Origin: a virus
DNA length: 64,000 nucleotides
Direction: 5' to 3' (one strand)
Virus record (IMG/VR): IMGVR_UViG_3300032267_001142
Location: 1 to 64,000 of that record
Shown here: in pieces, positions 13,834 to 19,546 of the stretch
Numbering within the stretch: the stretch's first letter is position 1
Layout of the letters: every line of letters begins with the position of its first letter
Program-made: the position numbers and the translations under genes
Notes under the pieces: model-generated
Seen by the model: the letters and a program-made list of their open reading frames with translations, nothing else
The model's database searches: none
Told to the model about the DNA's origin: nothing

Positions 13834-13861
13834 ACTCTAGCGTTTCCAAATACGAAGTCAA
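13834..13861 (-). promoter_or_regulatory. Promoter of the gene at 13827
   Basis: -35 TTGACT, 16-bp spacer TCGTATTTGGAAACGC, -10 TAGAGT, 6 bases to the ATG. The start TCGTATTTG of this spacer recurs at several other promoters. Confidence 0.75.
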
Positions 13862-13876
13862 CAAAGAAATCGAAAA

Positions 13877-13889
13877 CCTGGCAGCCCGG
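13877..13889. repeat. 13-bp boundary dyad
   Basis: CCTGGCAGCCCGG, 15 bases upstream of the promoter at 13834-13861. Confidence 0.8.
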
Positions 13890-14010
13890 CAACGAACGAG
13901 ACGCCAATCAGGTTTATCTGTTGGCGCTCGCCTCTGCTGCTGACCTTACGGTTTGACAAACAGAGATATTCTATAAAGTGGTGGACGTATCGTGCCCTTA
14001 CGCCGGATTT

Positions 14011-14160
14011 CTACCGGAAGTCATCGCGTTTGACTAGACGTTTGTTACCCGATTTGCCGACTTTTTGCGGAGCCGTTCCCTCTGCGCGCAAACGCAACGG
14101 GAAACTGTTTGTCAGTGCCTCTAGGCAAAGTGTTAAAAATTCTCTCTTGTAGGCGCGCAT
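14011..14160 (-). CDS. Small basic protein behind a tRNA-like gene
   Basis: 49 residues, MRAYKREFLTLCLEALTNSF..., with PLRLRAEGTAPQKVGKSGNKR, a Lys/Arg/Gly-rich tail typical of small RNA- or DNA-binding proteins. A longer frame opens inside the tRNA-like gene; this ATG is preferred. Probably read from the promoter at 14562-14589. Confidence 0.5.
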   Translation of the reverse strand: MRAYKREFLTLCLEALTNSFPLRLRAEGTAPQKVGKSGNKRLVKRDDFR

Positions 14161-14185
14161 TATGTGCCTCGCTATTCTTGCAAGA

Positions 14186-14312
14186 TGGCCCATACTGGAA
14201 TCGAACCAGTGCCTCTATCGTTAACGCCTGTCTGCTTACGCTACGTTTGCGCTCGCATTAGACTCGTCAGTCAAGCGCGTAGAAAGAAGTTCTGCCATTA
14301 AACTAATGGGCC
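14186..14312 (-). tRNA. tRNA-like gene with expanded anticodon region
   Basis: The minus strand has a perfect 7-bp acceptor stem (GGCCCAT/ATGGGCC), a good D arm (GTTT-AATGGCA-GAAC) and a good T arm (ACTGG-TTCGATT-CCAGT). The segment between D and T arms is about 77 nt instead of about 27. After the D arm comes TCTTT-CTACG, where ACG sits in the anticodon position, but no matching 3' stem follows. The extra sequence can fold (CTACG/CGTAG, GACT/AGTC). It could be an intron-bearing tRNA, a tRNA-like regulatory RNA or a pseudogene; identity is not assigned. Confidence 0.55.
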
Positions 14313-14329
14313 GTTATCGTTTCAACTAC

Positions 14330-14556
14330 CTTGCAACTCTGAGAGCGTTTTAGAACTGTTTGGCGTCGGCAAGGATAATCCCCTTGCAATTCGTCACATT
14401 ATGTGTATGGCTAAGACACATTTTTAGACTACTTCATCTTTTAAGTCAGCCCACGGCCAAGCGGAAACTTTAAGGATAGGCGTGTATCGCGCATCTCGCC
14501 GCCAAACAATTCTAAAACTTAGTTTTCAAAGAGCAGCGGGTGTCCCGCTCTGATAG
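14330..14556 (-). ncRNA. Candidate structured RNA upstream of the tRNA-like gene
   Basis: No ORF. Read from the promoter at 14562-14589. It starts with hairpin AGCGGG/CCCGCT and contains a 19-nt long-range inverted repeat (14347-14365 against 14500-14518, one mismatch, arm GTTTTAGAANTGTTTGGCG). Enclosed hairpins include GCAAGG/CCTTGC near 14370-14387 and ATGTGT/ACACAT near 14400-14425. Length, location and promoter argue for a real RNA. I cannot match it to a known class. Confidence 0.55.
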
Positions 14557-14561
14557 TTAAG

Positions 14562-14589
14562 AGATTAGCAACCTTCGCCGGAAAGACAA
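14562..14589 (-). promoter_or_regulatory. Promoter of the RNA/tRNA-like unit
   Basis: -35 TTGTCT, 16-bp spacer, -10 TAATCT. No ATG follows nearby, so the transcript starts with structured RNA. Confidence 0.65.
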
Positions 14590-14606
14590 GAGAAATCTTC
14601 GCGATT

Positions 14607-14619
14607 CCTGGCAGCCAGG
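14607..14619. repeat. 13-bp boundary dyad, perfect
   Basis: CCTGGCAGCCAGG, 17 bases upstream of the RNA promoter. Confidence 0.8.
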
Positions 14620-14628
14620 TATAACAAA

Positions 14629-14694
14629 GAGGGCTGACGCGCTGGAGCCTTTTGGGCTCTCGTGGCACGGTGGGCCACTTTCGCGTCAACCCTC
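14629..14694 (-). terminator. Three-way-junction terminator-like structure
   Basis: A 13-bp outer stem (one G-U pair; GAGGGTTGACGCG with CGCGTCAGCCCTC) encloses two hairpins (GTGG/CCAC and GAGCC/GGCTC). It is followed by TTTGTTATA. It lies 5 bases past the stop of the gene at 14700. Confidence 0.6.
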
Positions 14695-14699
14695 TGAGG

Positions 14700-14888
14700 T
14701 CACGAGCACATACAACTTCCGTATCGCTCGCAGCAAGTCATCGAATACATCCGGCACGATTCGCAATAAGTCATCTGCCCTAAGCATGAACTGCATTGCG
14801 CGGGGTCGCGCTCTTTTCGCATAGCGTCTTTCCGACGCTTACGCTCACGCCTAGAAAGGCTTTTGTCTGTGAGGAATCTTAATCCCAT
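14700..14888 (-). CDS. Small Cys-rich protein, probable zinc binding
   Basis: 62 residues. A basic N-terminal half (SRRERKRRKDAMRKERD), then CSSCLGQMTYCESC (two CxxC pairs) and CCERYGSCMC. The Cys pattern suggests a small zinc ribbon; nucleic-acid binding is inference. Starts 11 bases past the anticodon-less tRNA-like element. Confidence 0.6.
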   Translation of the reverse strand: MGLRFLTDKSLSRRERKRRKDAMRKERDPAQCSSCLGQMTYCESCRMYSMTCCERYGSCMCS

Positions 14889-14899
14889 AAAAGAAAGGA

Positions 14900-14957
14900 C
14901 GGACGCGACGGGACTCGAACCCGCAGTTTGAACGCTCTACCATTAAGCTACGCGCCC
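14900..14957 (-). tRNA. tRNA-like element lacking an anticodon arm
   Basis: A 58-nt minus-strand element with a 7-bp acceptor stem (GGGCGCG/CGCGTCC), D arm (GCTT-AATGGTA-GAGC) and T arm (GCGGG-TTCGAGT-CCCGT). Only nine bases, GTTCAAACT, lie between D and T arms, so the whole anticodon arm is missing. It cannot decode. It may be a deletion pseudogene, a processing signal or a tRNA mimic. Confidence 0.6.
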
Positions 14958-14965
14958 GATTGAAA

Positions 14966-15331
14966 TCAGTTAAGCTTGTCGAAGCTCACGTCTTCGCTGT
15001 AGTATCCGTTAGACTGGCCAAGCCAGCGGATTTCGACCGTGCCCCGCTCAGTCGAGATAAAGAAACGTGACCATGTACCGCTTTCATAAATCTCTTCGCC
15101 GTGATTTTCGGGTTCATCATCGTTCTCCACCGCGTTCGTGATAGGGAAGCCGATGATGCTCGGAAGGTCGCCGAACGTGCCGAGCACCTTCACGCTTTCG
15201 CAGCAGTCTTGAACGTGATGCATCATGTAGCGCTCACCAGAGGCGCACTCGAAGATGACGCTATCGTCGTTTATAAAAAGGTTCCGAATCGTTTGACCGA
15301 GAAGGGACTTAAGCTTGAGTTCGGGAGACAT
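14966..15331 (-). CDS. Hypothetical acidic protein
   Basis: 121 residues from MSPELKLKSLLGQTIRNLFI. Acidic linker NDDEPENHGEEIYES, then a beta-rich end (GTVEIRWLGQSNGYY). The ATG lies 4 bases after the stop of the TM protein at 15336, so they form an operon. No recognised domain. Confidence 0.65.
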   Translation of the reverse strand: MSPELKLKSLLGQTIRNLFINDDSVIFECASGERYMMHHVQDCCESVKVLGTFGDLPSIIGFPITNAVENDDEPENHGEEIYESGTWSRFFISTERGTVEIRWLGQSNGYYSEDVSFDKLN

Positions 15332-15335
15332 AGTA

Positions 15336-15491
15336 TTAGGAATTTGAAATTGCAGCGTAGACACTGTATCCGACCCAGCCGAAGGTTGCAAGAAGAATTG
15401 CGACCACGACGGTCACATAGATGCGTTGCAGCCAAGCGAGGGCCGTGGAGGTTTCGTCGAGTTGTTTCAGAAGTGAAGTGCGGTTTTTCAT
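15336..15491 (-). CDS. 51-residue single-pass membrane protein
   Basis: MKNRTSLLKQLDETSTALAW then a hydrophobic segment IYVTVVVAILLATFGWVGYS (about residues 24-43) and a short tail. Promoter TTGCTT/TACAGT ends 9 bases before the ATG. Role unknown; an inner-membrane effector is possible. Confidence 0.65.
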   Translation of the reverse strand: MKNRTSLLKQLDETSTALAWLQRIYVTVVVAILLATFGWVGYSVYAAISNS

Positions 15492-15500
15492 AACGAGGTC

Positions 15501-15528
15501 ACTGTAGCAGCGCCAAATACGAAAGCAA
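15501..15528 (-). promoter_or_regulatory. Promoter of the gene at 15491
   Basis: -35 TTGCTT, 16-bp spacer, -10 TACAGT, 9 bases to the ATG. Confidence 0.7.
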
Positions 15529-15545
15529 GGATTATTTTAGGATAT

Positions 15546-15558
15546 CCGGGCAGCCAGG
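15546..15558. repeat. 13-bp boundary dyad
   Basis: CCGGGCAGCCAGG, 17 bases upstream of the promoter at 15501-15528. Confidence 0.8.
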
Positions 15559-15561
15559 TAT

Positions 15562-15597
15562 TGACAGAGGCCGCGCCCACTCAGGCGCGGCATGTCA
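15562..15597 (-). terminator. Hairpin after the gene at 15610
   Basis: 8-bp GC-rich stem GCCGCGCC/GGCGCGGC, extended by TGACA/TGTCA with small bulges, next to the stop codon. Confidence 0.55.
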
Positions 15598-15609
15598 GCT
15601 ATGAAAATT

Positions 15610-16140
15610 CTAGTAGTTTTCGAGTTCTTTCCGTAGAAACTCGATTTGTGCTCGTGTCAGAGCTTTTTCGACTTTTCTCAGACTTTCGCGGCACGCTTCA
15701 TGCGTACGGAGCGCCGAAATCGAATCGTCATCGTAGCCAAAATTCGCGCAAAATTCGGAAAAATTGCAATCGCCCGCGTCCATATCGTTGAGAATCGCGT
15801 AGAAAAAACCCTTCGGGTCTGGCTTTGAGAGGTTTACGATGTCGGCGCATAGGCGGCGCACGTCGCGGTCATCGGCGTTCTTGTGAATCTTCACGCGTCC
15901 GCTCAGAATGTGGCCCAGCAAATCGCCGAGCCGAGAGTTGGTGTAGCCGAAAGAACGCGAGAGCTTTGTAAGGGCGTCTTTTTCGAGAAATGCCCGAATG
16001 CCTCCTGAATACTCAAAGCGCTGACCTTTCAGTATCACGGCAAAGCAGACCTGTTCTTTCAGGTAATCGAATCCGATGCTAAAAAATTCAGGTTTGGGAA
16101 TATCGTCCCAAGTAGTGATAGCGTCTTTCGTGGTTTTCAT
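15610..16140 (-). CDS. Phage hypothetical protein with a FC..FGYD..S motif
   Basis: 176 residues. The C-terminal half, FFYAILNDMDAGDCNFSEFC then ANFGYDDDSISALRTHEACRE, matches a pattern I recall from many uncharacterised phage proteins (sFe.FC..fGYd.DS). No function is known to me. Mostly helical. Start 9 bases from TATCTT. Confidence 0.65.
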   Translation of the reverse strand: MKTTKDAITTWDDIPKPEFFSIGFDYLKEQVCFAVILKGQRFEYSGGIRAFLEKDALTKLSRSFGYTNSRLGDLLGHILSGRVKIHKNADDRDVRRLCADIVNLSKPDPKGFFYAILNDMDAGDCNFSEFCANFGYDDDSISALRTHEACRESLRKVEKALTRAQIEFLRKELENY

Positions 16141-16149
16141 AACGTGATG

Positions 16150-16177
16150 AAGATAGCAGACCCAAATACTAACACAA
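16150..16177 (-). promoter_or_regulatory. Promoter of the gene at 16140
   Basis: -35 TTGTGT, 16-bp spacer, -10 TATCTT, 9 bases to the ATG. Confidence 0.65.
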
Positions 16178-16194
16178 GAACTTTCTTCAACTAT

Positions 16195-16207
16195 CCTGGC
16201 AGCCCGG
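16195..16207. repeat. 13-bp boundary dyad
   Basis: CCTGGCAGCCCGG, 17 bases upstream of the promoter at 16150-16177. Confidence 0.8.
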
Positions 16208-16223
16208 ACTAAAGGCCGCAGCC

Positions 16224-16403
16224 TTATTCGATATGCTCCCTCACCGTTCCGTCTTTGTCGCGATACCTTACCTTCAAGAACCACATAACACAGGAGTCGT
16301 CAACATCTTCCAAAACTCCTAAACGCTCCGAAAGTTCCTCACGCTCTTTTCTGTACGCGTCGCAGGCGGCTTTCGCCTCCGTGATGTTGTCGTGAACTTT
16401 CAT
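16224..16403 (-). CDS. 59-residue helical protein
   Basis: MKVHDNITEAKAACDAYRKE... then VMWFLKVRYRDKDGTVREHIE. The ATG starts 1 base after the TGA of the gene at 16405, so it is the second gene of a two-gene unit. Coiled-coil-like N-terminal half. Function unknown. Confidence 0.6.
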   Translation of the reverse strand: MKVHDNITEAKAACDAYRKEREELSERLGVLEDVDDSCVMWFLKVRYRDKDGTVREHIE

Positions 16404-16404
16404 G

Positions 16405-16647
16405 TCAGAAGGATAAGCGGAACTCGCGGAATACAGGAATGACGTTTGGCATGTTACCCGCTAAGACGCGGCGATAGGCTGCGGCCTTTTCGGGCGTATT
16501 GATTGGCAGAATCGCCAAAGTATCGCGCACCAGCTTCTTTTGCAAAGCGATTTCCGCCAGTACGACTTGAGAAACAATCGGCCCACGGCCCAAGGGCCGA
16601 ACTCCAATGTTAGCTTTCTCTGCACCTTCGGCGTATTCCAGTGACAT
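16405..16647 (-). CDS. Small hypothetical protein
   Basis: 80 residues, MSLEYAEGAEKANIGVRPLGRG..., helical centre (VSQVVLAEIALQKKLVRDTL), basic end. Start 6 bases from TATTCT. No recognised domain. Confidence 0.6.
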   Translation of the reverse strand: MSLEYAEGAEKANIGVRPLGRGPIVSQVVLAEIALQKKLVRDTLAILPINTPEKAAAYRRVLAGNMPNVIPVFREFRLSF

Positions 16648-16653
16648 ACTGAG

Positions 16654-16681
16654 AGAATAGCGCGACTGCGCGGAATAGCAA
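16654..16681 (-). promoter_or_regulatory. Promoter of the gene at 16647
   Basis: -35 TTGCTA, 16-bp spacer, -10 TATTCT, 6 bases to the ATG. Confidence 0.7.
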
Positions 16682-16697
16682 GAAGTATTTTAGGATA

Positions 16698-16710
16698 CCT
16701 GGCAGCCCGG
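16698..16710. repeat. 13-bp boundary dyad
   Basis: CCTGGCAGCCCGG, 16 bases upstream of the promoter at 16654-16681. Confidence 0.8.
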
Positions 16711-16748
16711 TGATGACAGGGGCCGCTCATGAAGGTGGGGCTTGGTTT

Positions 16749-16946
16749 TCATTCGAGCCATTTAGCGATTTTGTGAACAAATGCAGCGATTAGAGGAATG
16801 CAGAAACACACAACCAAAATGCCAATAGTTGTCCCTTCCGGATTCGCGAGATACATCGCGATAAGTAGCATAGCGAAAAACGTCGCGCCCGATAGGAAGA
16901 ACAGGGCGATTAGAGTGGCGATGAAGTAACGAAGGGACTTTGGCAT
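16749..16946 (-). CDS. Small two-pass membrane protein
   Basis: 65 residues from MPKSLRYFIATLIALFFLSG. Two hydrophobic segments (about residues 8-32 and 40-58) join at a short NPEGTT turn. Ends HKIAKWLE. Role unknown. Confidence 0.65.
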   Translation of the reverse strand: MPKSLRYFIATLIALFFLSGATFFAMLLIAMYLANPEGTTIGILVVCFCIPLIAAFVHKIAKWLE

Positions 16947-16953
16947 ATTGATG

Positions 16954-16981
16954 ACTCTAGCAGGTGCAAATACGAAGTCAA
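16954..16981 (-). promoter_or_regulatory. Promoter of the gene at 16946
   Basis: -35 TTGACT, 16-bp spacer (again starting TCGTATTTG), -10 TAGAGT, 7 bases to the ATG. Confidence 0.75.
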
Positions 16982-16997
16982 CGGCTTTCTTTGTAAA

Positions 16998-17010
16998 CCT
17001 GGCAGCCAGG
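16998..17010. repeat. 13-bp boundary dyad shared by divergent promoters
   Basis: CCTGGCAGCCAGG, perfect. It lies 16 bases from the -35 box of each of two diverging promoters (16954-16981 minus, 17027-17054 plus). Confidence 0.85.
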
Positions 17011-17026
17011 AAAACGAACATTTCTC

Positions 17027-17054
17027 TTGCTTAGCGTGTCGTGTCATGTATAGT
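17027..17054 (+). promoter_or_regulatory. Promoter of the gene at 17064
   Basis: -35 TTGCTT, 16-bp spacer, -10 TATAGT, 9 bases to the ATG. Confidence 0.7.
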
Positions 17055-17063
17055 TCTCTCGCT

Positions 17064-17309
17064 ATGAACATCGTCGCCAATCCCGCCGCCCGTCTTTTGT
17101 CTGCAATCGAACGCCTTAGCTCGGCAATGCGCCGCCTGCGTAATCGCGGCCAGTGTGCGGATTCGGTTGCGCGTTTTGGGGATTTGGAAACTGATAGGGC
17201 GCTGCGCGCTCGGCTTTTTGCTGATGTTCGTGACGAATCCCGCTCTGTTCGTGAACACATTCGCGAGTGTGCCGTCATCGCATACGGATATGCGGCCTGT
17301 CTAAAGTAA
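17064..17309 (+). CDS. Small Arg-rich helical protein
   Basis: 81 residues from MNIVANPAARLLSAIERLSS. Many Arg residues on helices (SAMRRLRNRG, RALRARLFADVRDESRS). An upstream in-frame ATG overlaps the -10 box and is rejected. Function unknown. Confidence 0.6.
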   Translation: MNIVANPAARLLSAIERLSSAMRRLRNRGQCADSVARFGDLETDRALRARLFADVRDESRSVREHIRECAVIAYGYAACLK

Positions 17310-17345
17310 AAGGAACAAATATCGGCCACCTCGAAAGCTTCAATA

Positions 17346-17358
17346 CCGGGCTGCCAGG
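17346..17358. repeat. 13-bp boundary dyad
   Basis: CCGGGCTGCCAGG, 17 bases upstream of the plus-strand promoter at 17376. Confidence 0.8.
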
Positions 17359-17375
17359 AATCTAAAACAAAACTG

Positions 17376-17403
17376 TTGACTGCACGCGCTGAGCTGGTAG
17401 AGT
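17376..17403 (+). promoter_or_regulatory. Promoter of the gene at 17413
   Basis: -35 TTGACT, 16-bp spacer, -10 TAGAGT, 9 bases to the ATG. Confidence 0.75.
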
Positions 17404-17412
17404 CTTCACGTT

Positions 17413-17811
17413 ATGACGATTCACGCTCCTTTCCTTATCACCCCGCGTTTAATGGCAGGCGTCCGCGTTGGCGGCGCGTTCATTTCCATCGGTGGCGGGC
17501 CTCGCAATTCTGAGAACCGTACGCGATACGGCGTTTTTATTGACCTTCCCGAAGGAAAAGAGTTTGAAATCACTGACCTTCGTTCCGGTTGCGGCGGTGG
17601 CGACCTCAAGAGCGGAATGGAGTCGCTGCTTTCTTTTCTGGGCGCGGCGGCTGAGTCGTTCAGGTATCGCGGAGCGCTTTGGGAGAATGTGGAGGCAGAT
17701 GACAACGCCAACCTTTTCCCTCGTGAGGTCACCGAGTGGGCATATCAGAACGGCGACGAAATTTCAATGCTGGAAATCGAGATTCAAGAATCGGACTGCA
17801 TCGGGGAGTGA
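17413..17811 (+). CDS. Hypothetical protein
   Basis: 132 residues, MTIHAPFLITPRLMAGVRVGG.... Beta-rich N-terminus, then FEITDLRSGCGGGDLKSGME, and an acidic C-terminus (EISMLEIEIQESDCIGE). No recognised domain. Confidence 0.65.
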   Translation: MTIHAPFLITPRLMAGVRVGGAFISIGGGPRNSENRTRYGVFIDLPEGKEFEITDLRSGCGGGDLKSGMESLLSFLGAAAESFRYRGALWENVEADDNANLFPREVTEWAYQNGDEISMLEIEIQESDCIGE

Positions 17812-17852
17812 GGCGGAAGCGGTAAATAAGACAGGACCGCCACTGTCAGATA

Positions 17853-17865
17853 CCTGGCAGCCAGG
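17853..17865. repeat. 13-bp boundary dyad between convergent genes
   Basis: CCTGGCAGCCAGG, perfect. Lies between the 3' ends of a plus and a minus gene, with no promoter beside it. Confidence 0.8.
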
Positions 17866-17895
17866 TATTAGAGCCGCAGGCGCTCTAGTGGCTCG

Positions 17896-18120
17896 CTATG
17901 TCAGTTTGCGCCTGCAACATGGGCAGGTATCGGTGTCGGTAGTGATACGCTTCACTCCCGCACCGAGGTTGTAAACACGAAACGGTGTCGAACGATTTGC
18001 CAGCTCAGCCACAAGCCACGCGGCGGGCTTGTTATTCGTCAGCGTTTCATCAATAGACAAAGCCGAATCCATTCGGATAGTCATGTTGCGCTGCCATGTG
18101 GGATTGATGATTGTTGCCAT
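17896..18120 (-). CDS. Small hypothetical protein with C-terminal CPCC
   Basis: 74 residues, MATIINPTWQRNMTIRMD..., ending DTDTCPCCRRKLT. The CxCC tail may bind metal. Start 6 bases from TAGCTT. Function unknown. Confidence 0.6.
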   Translation of the reverse strand: MATIINPTWQRNMTIRMDSALSIDETLTNNKPAAWLVAELANRSTPFRVYNLGAGVKRITTDTDTCPCCRRKLT

Positions 18121-18126
18121 GTGCAG

Positions 18127-18154
18127 AAGCTAACAGACTCGCGGCTGGAGTCAA
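18127..18154 (-). promoter_or_regulatory. Promoter of the gene at 18120
   Basis: -35 TTGACT, 16-bp spacer, -10 TAGCTT, 6 bases to the ATG. Confidence 0.7.
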
Positions 18155-18170
18155 TAGTTATTTTTGAAAA

Positions 18171-18183
18171 CCTGGCAGCCCGG
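18171..18183. repeat. 13-bp boundary dyad
   Basis: CCTGGCAGCCCGG, 16 bases upstream of the promoter at 18127-18154. Confidence 0.8.
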
Positions 18184-18238
18184 AATAAAAGCTGACGCGC
18201 CCGCCACCGCAGTAGCGAGCGCGCCGTGCTATGAAAAA

Positions 18239-18508
18239 CTAGCGGCGACGGAACTTGTAATCCGGCGACTTCGGGTCGTACGTCTTCGTGAGCGGGACGT
18301 AGCGCGTTTCCACGTTGTCGCCGTGCGTGACGGTGATTTCGCGGGCGACTTCCCACTTGCTTTCGCGCATGACTTCCGCGCCCTTCTGTTCAGCCTGCGA
18401 GACGTCGGTGAAGCCCGACTCGCCGCCGTGCAGCGTGGGAGTCATGGTGCCCGCCAAGATGAGAGAGGCGGAGAGGATGATGATGCGATAGGAGATGCGG
18501 CGTTTCAT
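18239..18508 (-). CDS. Small secreted protein
   Basis: 89 residues. MKRRISYRIIILSASLILAG is a typical signal peptide (basic start, hydrophobic core). The mature part is charged and ends YKFRRR. The leader is CA-rich (CAACACCAACAACAC) without Shine-Dalgarno, like that of the gene at 8061. Role unknown, probably envelope-associated. Confidence 0.6.
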   Translation of the reverse strand: MKRRISYRIIILSASLILAGTMTPTLHGGESGFTDVSQAEQKGAEVMRESKWEVAREITVTHGDNVETRYVPLTKTYDPKSPDYKFRRR

Positions 18509-18541
18509 GGTGTTTGTGTTGTTGGTGTTGCTTACTTGGAC

Positions 18542-18569
18542 ACTGTAGCACGGCCCCGCTGAGTTGCAA
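18542..18569 (-). promoter_or_regulatory. Promoter of the gene at 18508
   Basis: -35 TTGCAA, 16-bp spacer, -10 TACAGT; CA-rich leader of about 27 bases. Confidence 0.6.
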
Positions 18570-18596
18570 GAGGAAAATGCAGATTTCTATGATAAT

Positions 18597-18609
18597 CCTG
18601 GCTGCCCGG
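18597..18609. repeat. 13-bp boundary dyad
   Basis: CCTGGCTGCCCGG, 27 bases upstream of the -35 box at 18569. Confidence 0.8.
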
Positions 18610-18619
18610 TATAAAGGGT

Positions 18620-18651
18620 GAGCCTCGGAACCTATAATCAGGCCGAGGCTC
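18620..18651 (-). terminator. Hairpin after the gene at 18689
   Basis: 9-bp stem GAGCCTCGG/CCGAGGCTC with a 14-base loop, then CACCCTTTATA on the transcribed strand. Confidence 0.5.
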
Positions 18652-18688
18652 GAATGGATTTCGCGCTTGCGCGCTAGGCTCACGTAAC

Positions 18689-18958
18689 CTATTCGCCCCC
18701 GAAGAACTCAGGCGATTCGTCGTGCTCGCAGTCGTCCGGATACATATGGCTGTCGTCCGTGCGGTCCTCGTACGACGCGTCGAGATAGGCGTCTTCGCGC
18801 CCGTCGAGTTCGGAGTCTTCGTAGTCGTCGTCATCGCGACCGCCAGCGCGGATTTCCGCGAGGATGTCGAGCGCGTCGAGTTCTTCGCGCCCCGCGAGTT
18901 CGCTCGCGGCGGCGTGCATGTCTTCGGCTTCAGTGGAGAAGTGCATTTCAGGATTCAT
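18689..18958 (-). CDS. Small, very acidic protein
   Basis: 89 residues, dominated by Asp and Glu (GRDDDDYEDSELDGREDAY, DDCEHDESPEFFGGE). Such DNA-mimic-like composition occurs in some phage inhibitors; that function is speculative. Start 9 bases from TACAGT. Confidence 0.65.
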   Translation of the reverse strand: MNPEMHFSTEAEDMHAAASELAGREELDALDILAEIRAGGRDDDDYEDSELDGREDAYLDASYEDRTDDSHMYPDDCEHDESPEFFGGE

Positions 18959-18967
18959 AGCGTGATG

Positions 18968-18995
18968 ACTGTAGCATGGACAAATATGGCGTCAA
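18968..18995 (-). promoter_or_regulatory. Promoter of the gene at 18958
   Basis: -35 TTGACG, 16-bp spacer, -10 TACAGT, 9 bases to the ATG. Confidence 0.7.
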
Positions 18996-19011
18996 CATGT
19001 ATTTTTCGATA

Positions 19012-19024
19012 CCGGGCAGCCAGG
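19012..19024. repeat. 13-bp boundary dyad
   Basis: CCGGGCAGCCAGG, 16 bases upstream of the promoter at 18968-18995. Confidence 0.8.
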
Positions 19025-19034
19025 GATAAAGGGT

Positions 19035-19063
19035 GAGGGCGCGGCCTTTGCGACCGCGCCCTC
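19035..19063 (-). terminator. Hairpin after the gene at 19084
   Basis: 10-bp stem GAGGGCGCGG/CCGCGCCCTC, 9-base loop, then ACCCTTTAT on the transcribed strand. Confidence 0.6.
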
Positions 19064-19083
19064 TTTAGGTGTTGCGCTTGTGT

Positions 19084-19419
19084 TTAGTTTGCTTGGCGGA
19101 TTTTGTTGATGGCGCGCTCGGCCCATCCGTCATTCTTGTACGGGAAGAGTTCGGGGAACGCCTTGCGGTAGTTGCTGACACGCACGGCTGCGGAGGTCAT
19201 CTGAATACCCCAGACCGCGCTCAATTCGCGGATTGTCAGACGGCTGTACTGCTCGGCGTAGACGAGGGCGAGAGCTTTGGAACGCAGCGGACGCCCTTTG
19301 CGAAAGTGGCTCTTCGCGGGCGTTTTGTGAGGTGTCGTAGGCTGTTGCATCGCCTGATTAAAGGCGGTGATTGCTGCGGCGAGTGCGATGAGGAGTTGGT
19401 TGTTGTTTGTTGCTTTCAC
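19084..19419 (-). CDS. HTH-like basic protein, GTG start
   Basis: 111 residues. A basic linker (KSHFRKGRPLRSK) precedes RLTIRELSAVWGIQMTSAAVR, which reads as a helix-turn-helix, so DNA binding is likely. The GTG at 19419 is chosen because a TGGACA/TAGGCT promoter ends 7 bases upstream. Another candidate regulator of the small-gene region. Confidence 0.6.
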   Translation of the reverse strand: MKATNNNQLLIALAAAITAFNQAMQQPTTPHKTPAKSHFRKGRPLRSKALALVYAEQYSRLTIRELSAVWGIQMTSAAVRVSNYRKAFPELFPYKNDGWAERAINKIRQAN

Positions 19420-19426
19420 GAGGAAG

Positions 19427-19454
19427 AGCCTATCTGAAAAAAAGGAATTGTCCA
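19427..19454 (-). promoter_or_regulatory. Promoter of the gene at 19419
   Basis: -35 TGGACA, 16-bp spacer, -10 TAGGCT, 7 bases to the GTG. Confidence 0.55.
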
Positions 19455-19493
19455 AAAGAATCAAAAACAAGTTTCATGCCAGCTATGGAGCTT

Positions 19494-19506
19494 CCGGGCT
19501 GCCAGG
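19494..19506. repeat. 13-bp boundary dyad
   Basis: CCGGGCTGCCAGG, only 6 bases upstream of the -35 box at 19513. Confidence 0.8.
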
Positions 19507-19512
19507 TTTCCA

Positions 19513-19540
19513 TTGACTCTTCGTGCCCCTCTGCTATTGT
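19513..19540 (+). promoter_or_regulatory. Promoter of the gene at 19547
   Basis: -35 TTGACT, 16-bp spacer, -10 TATTGT, 6 bases to the ATG. Confidence 0.75.
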
Positions 19541-19546
19541 TCACCC

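Noticed and set aside
14225-14275. Hammerhead-like core CTGACGA in the tRNA-like gene
   Set aside because: The matching GAAA strand and a proper stem II are missing.
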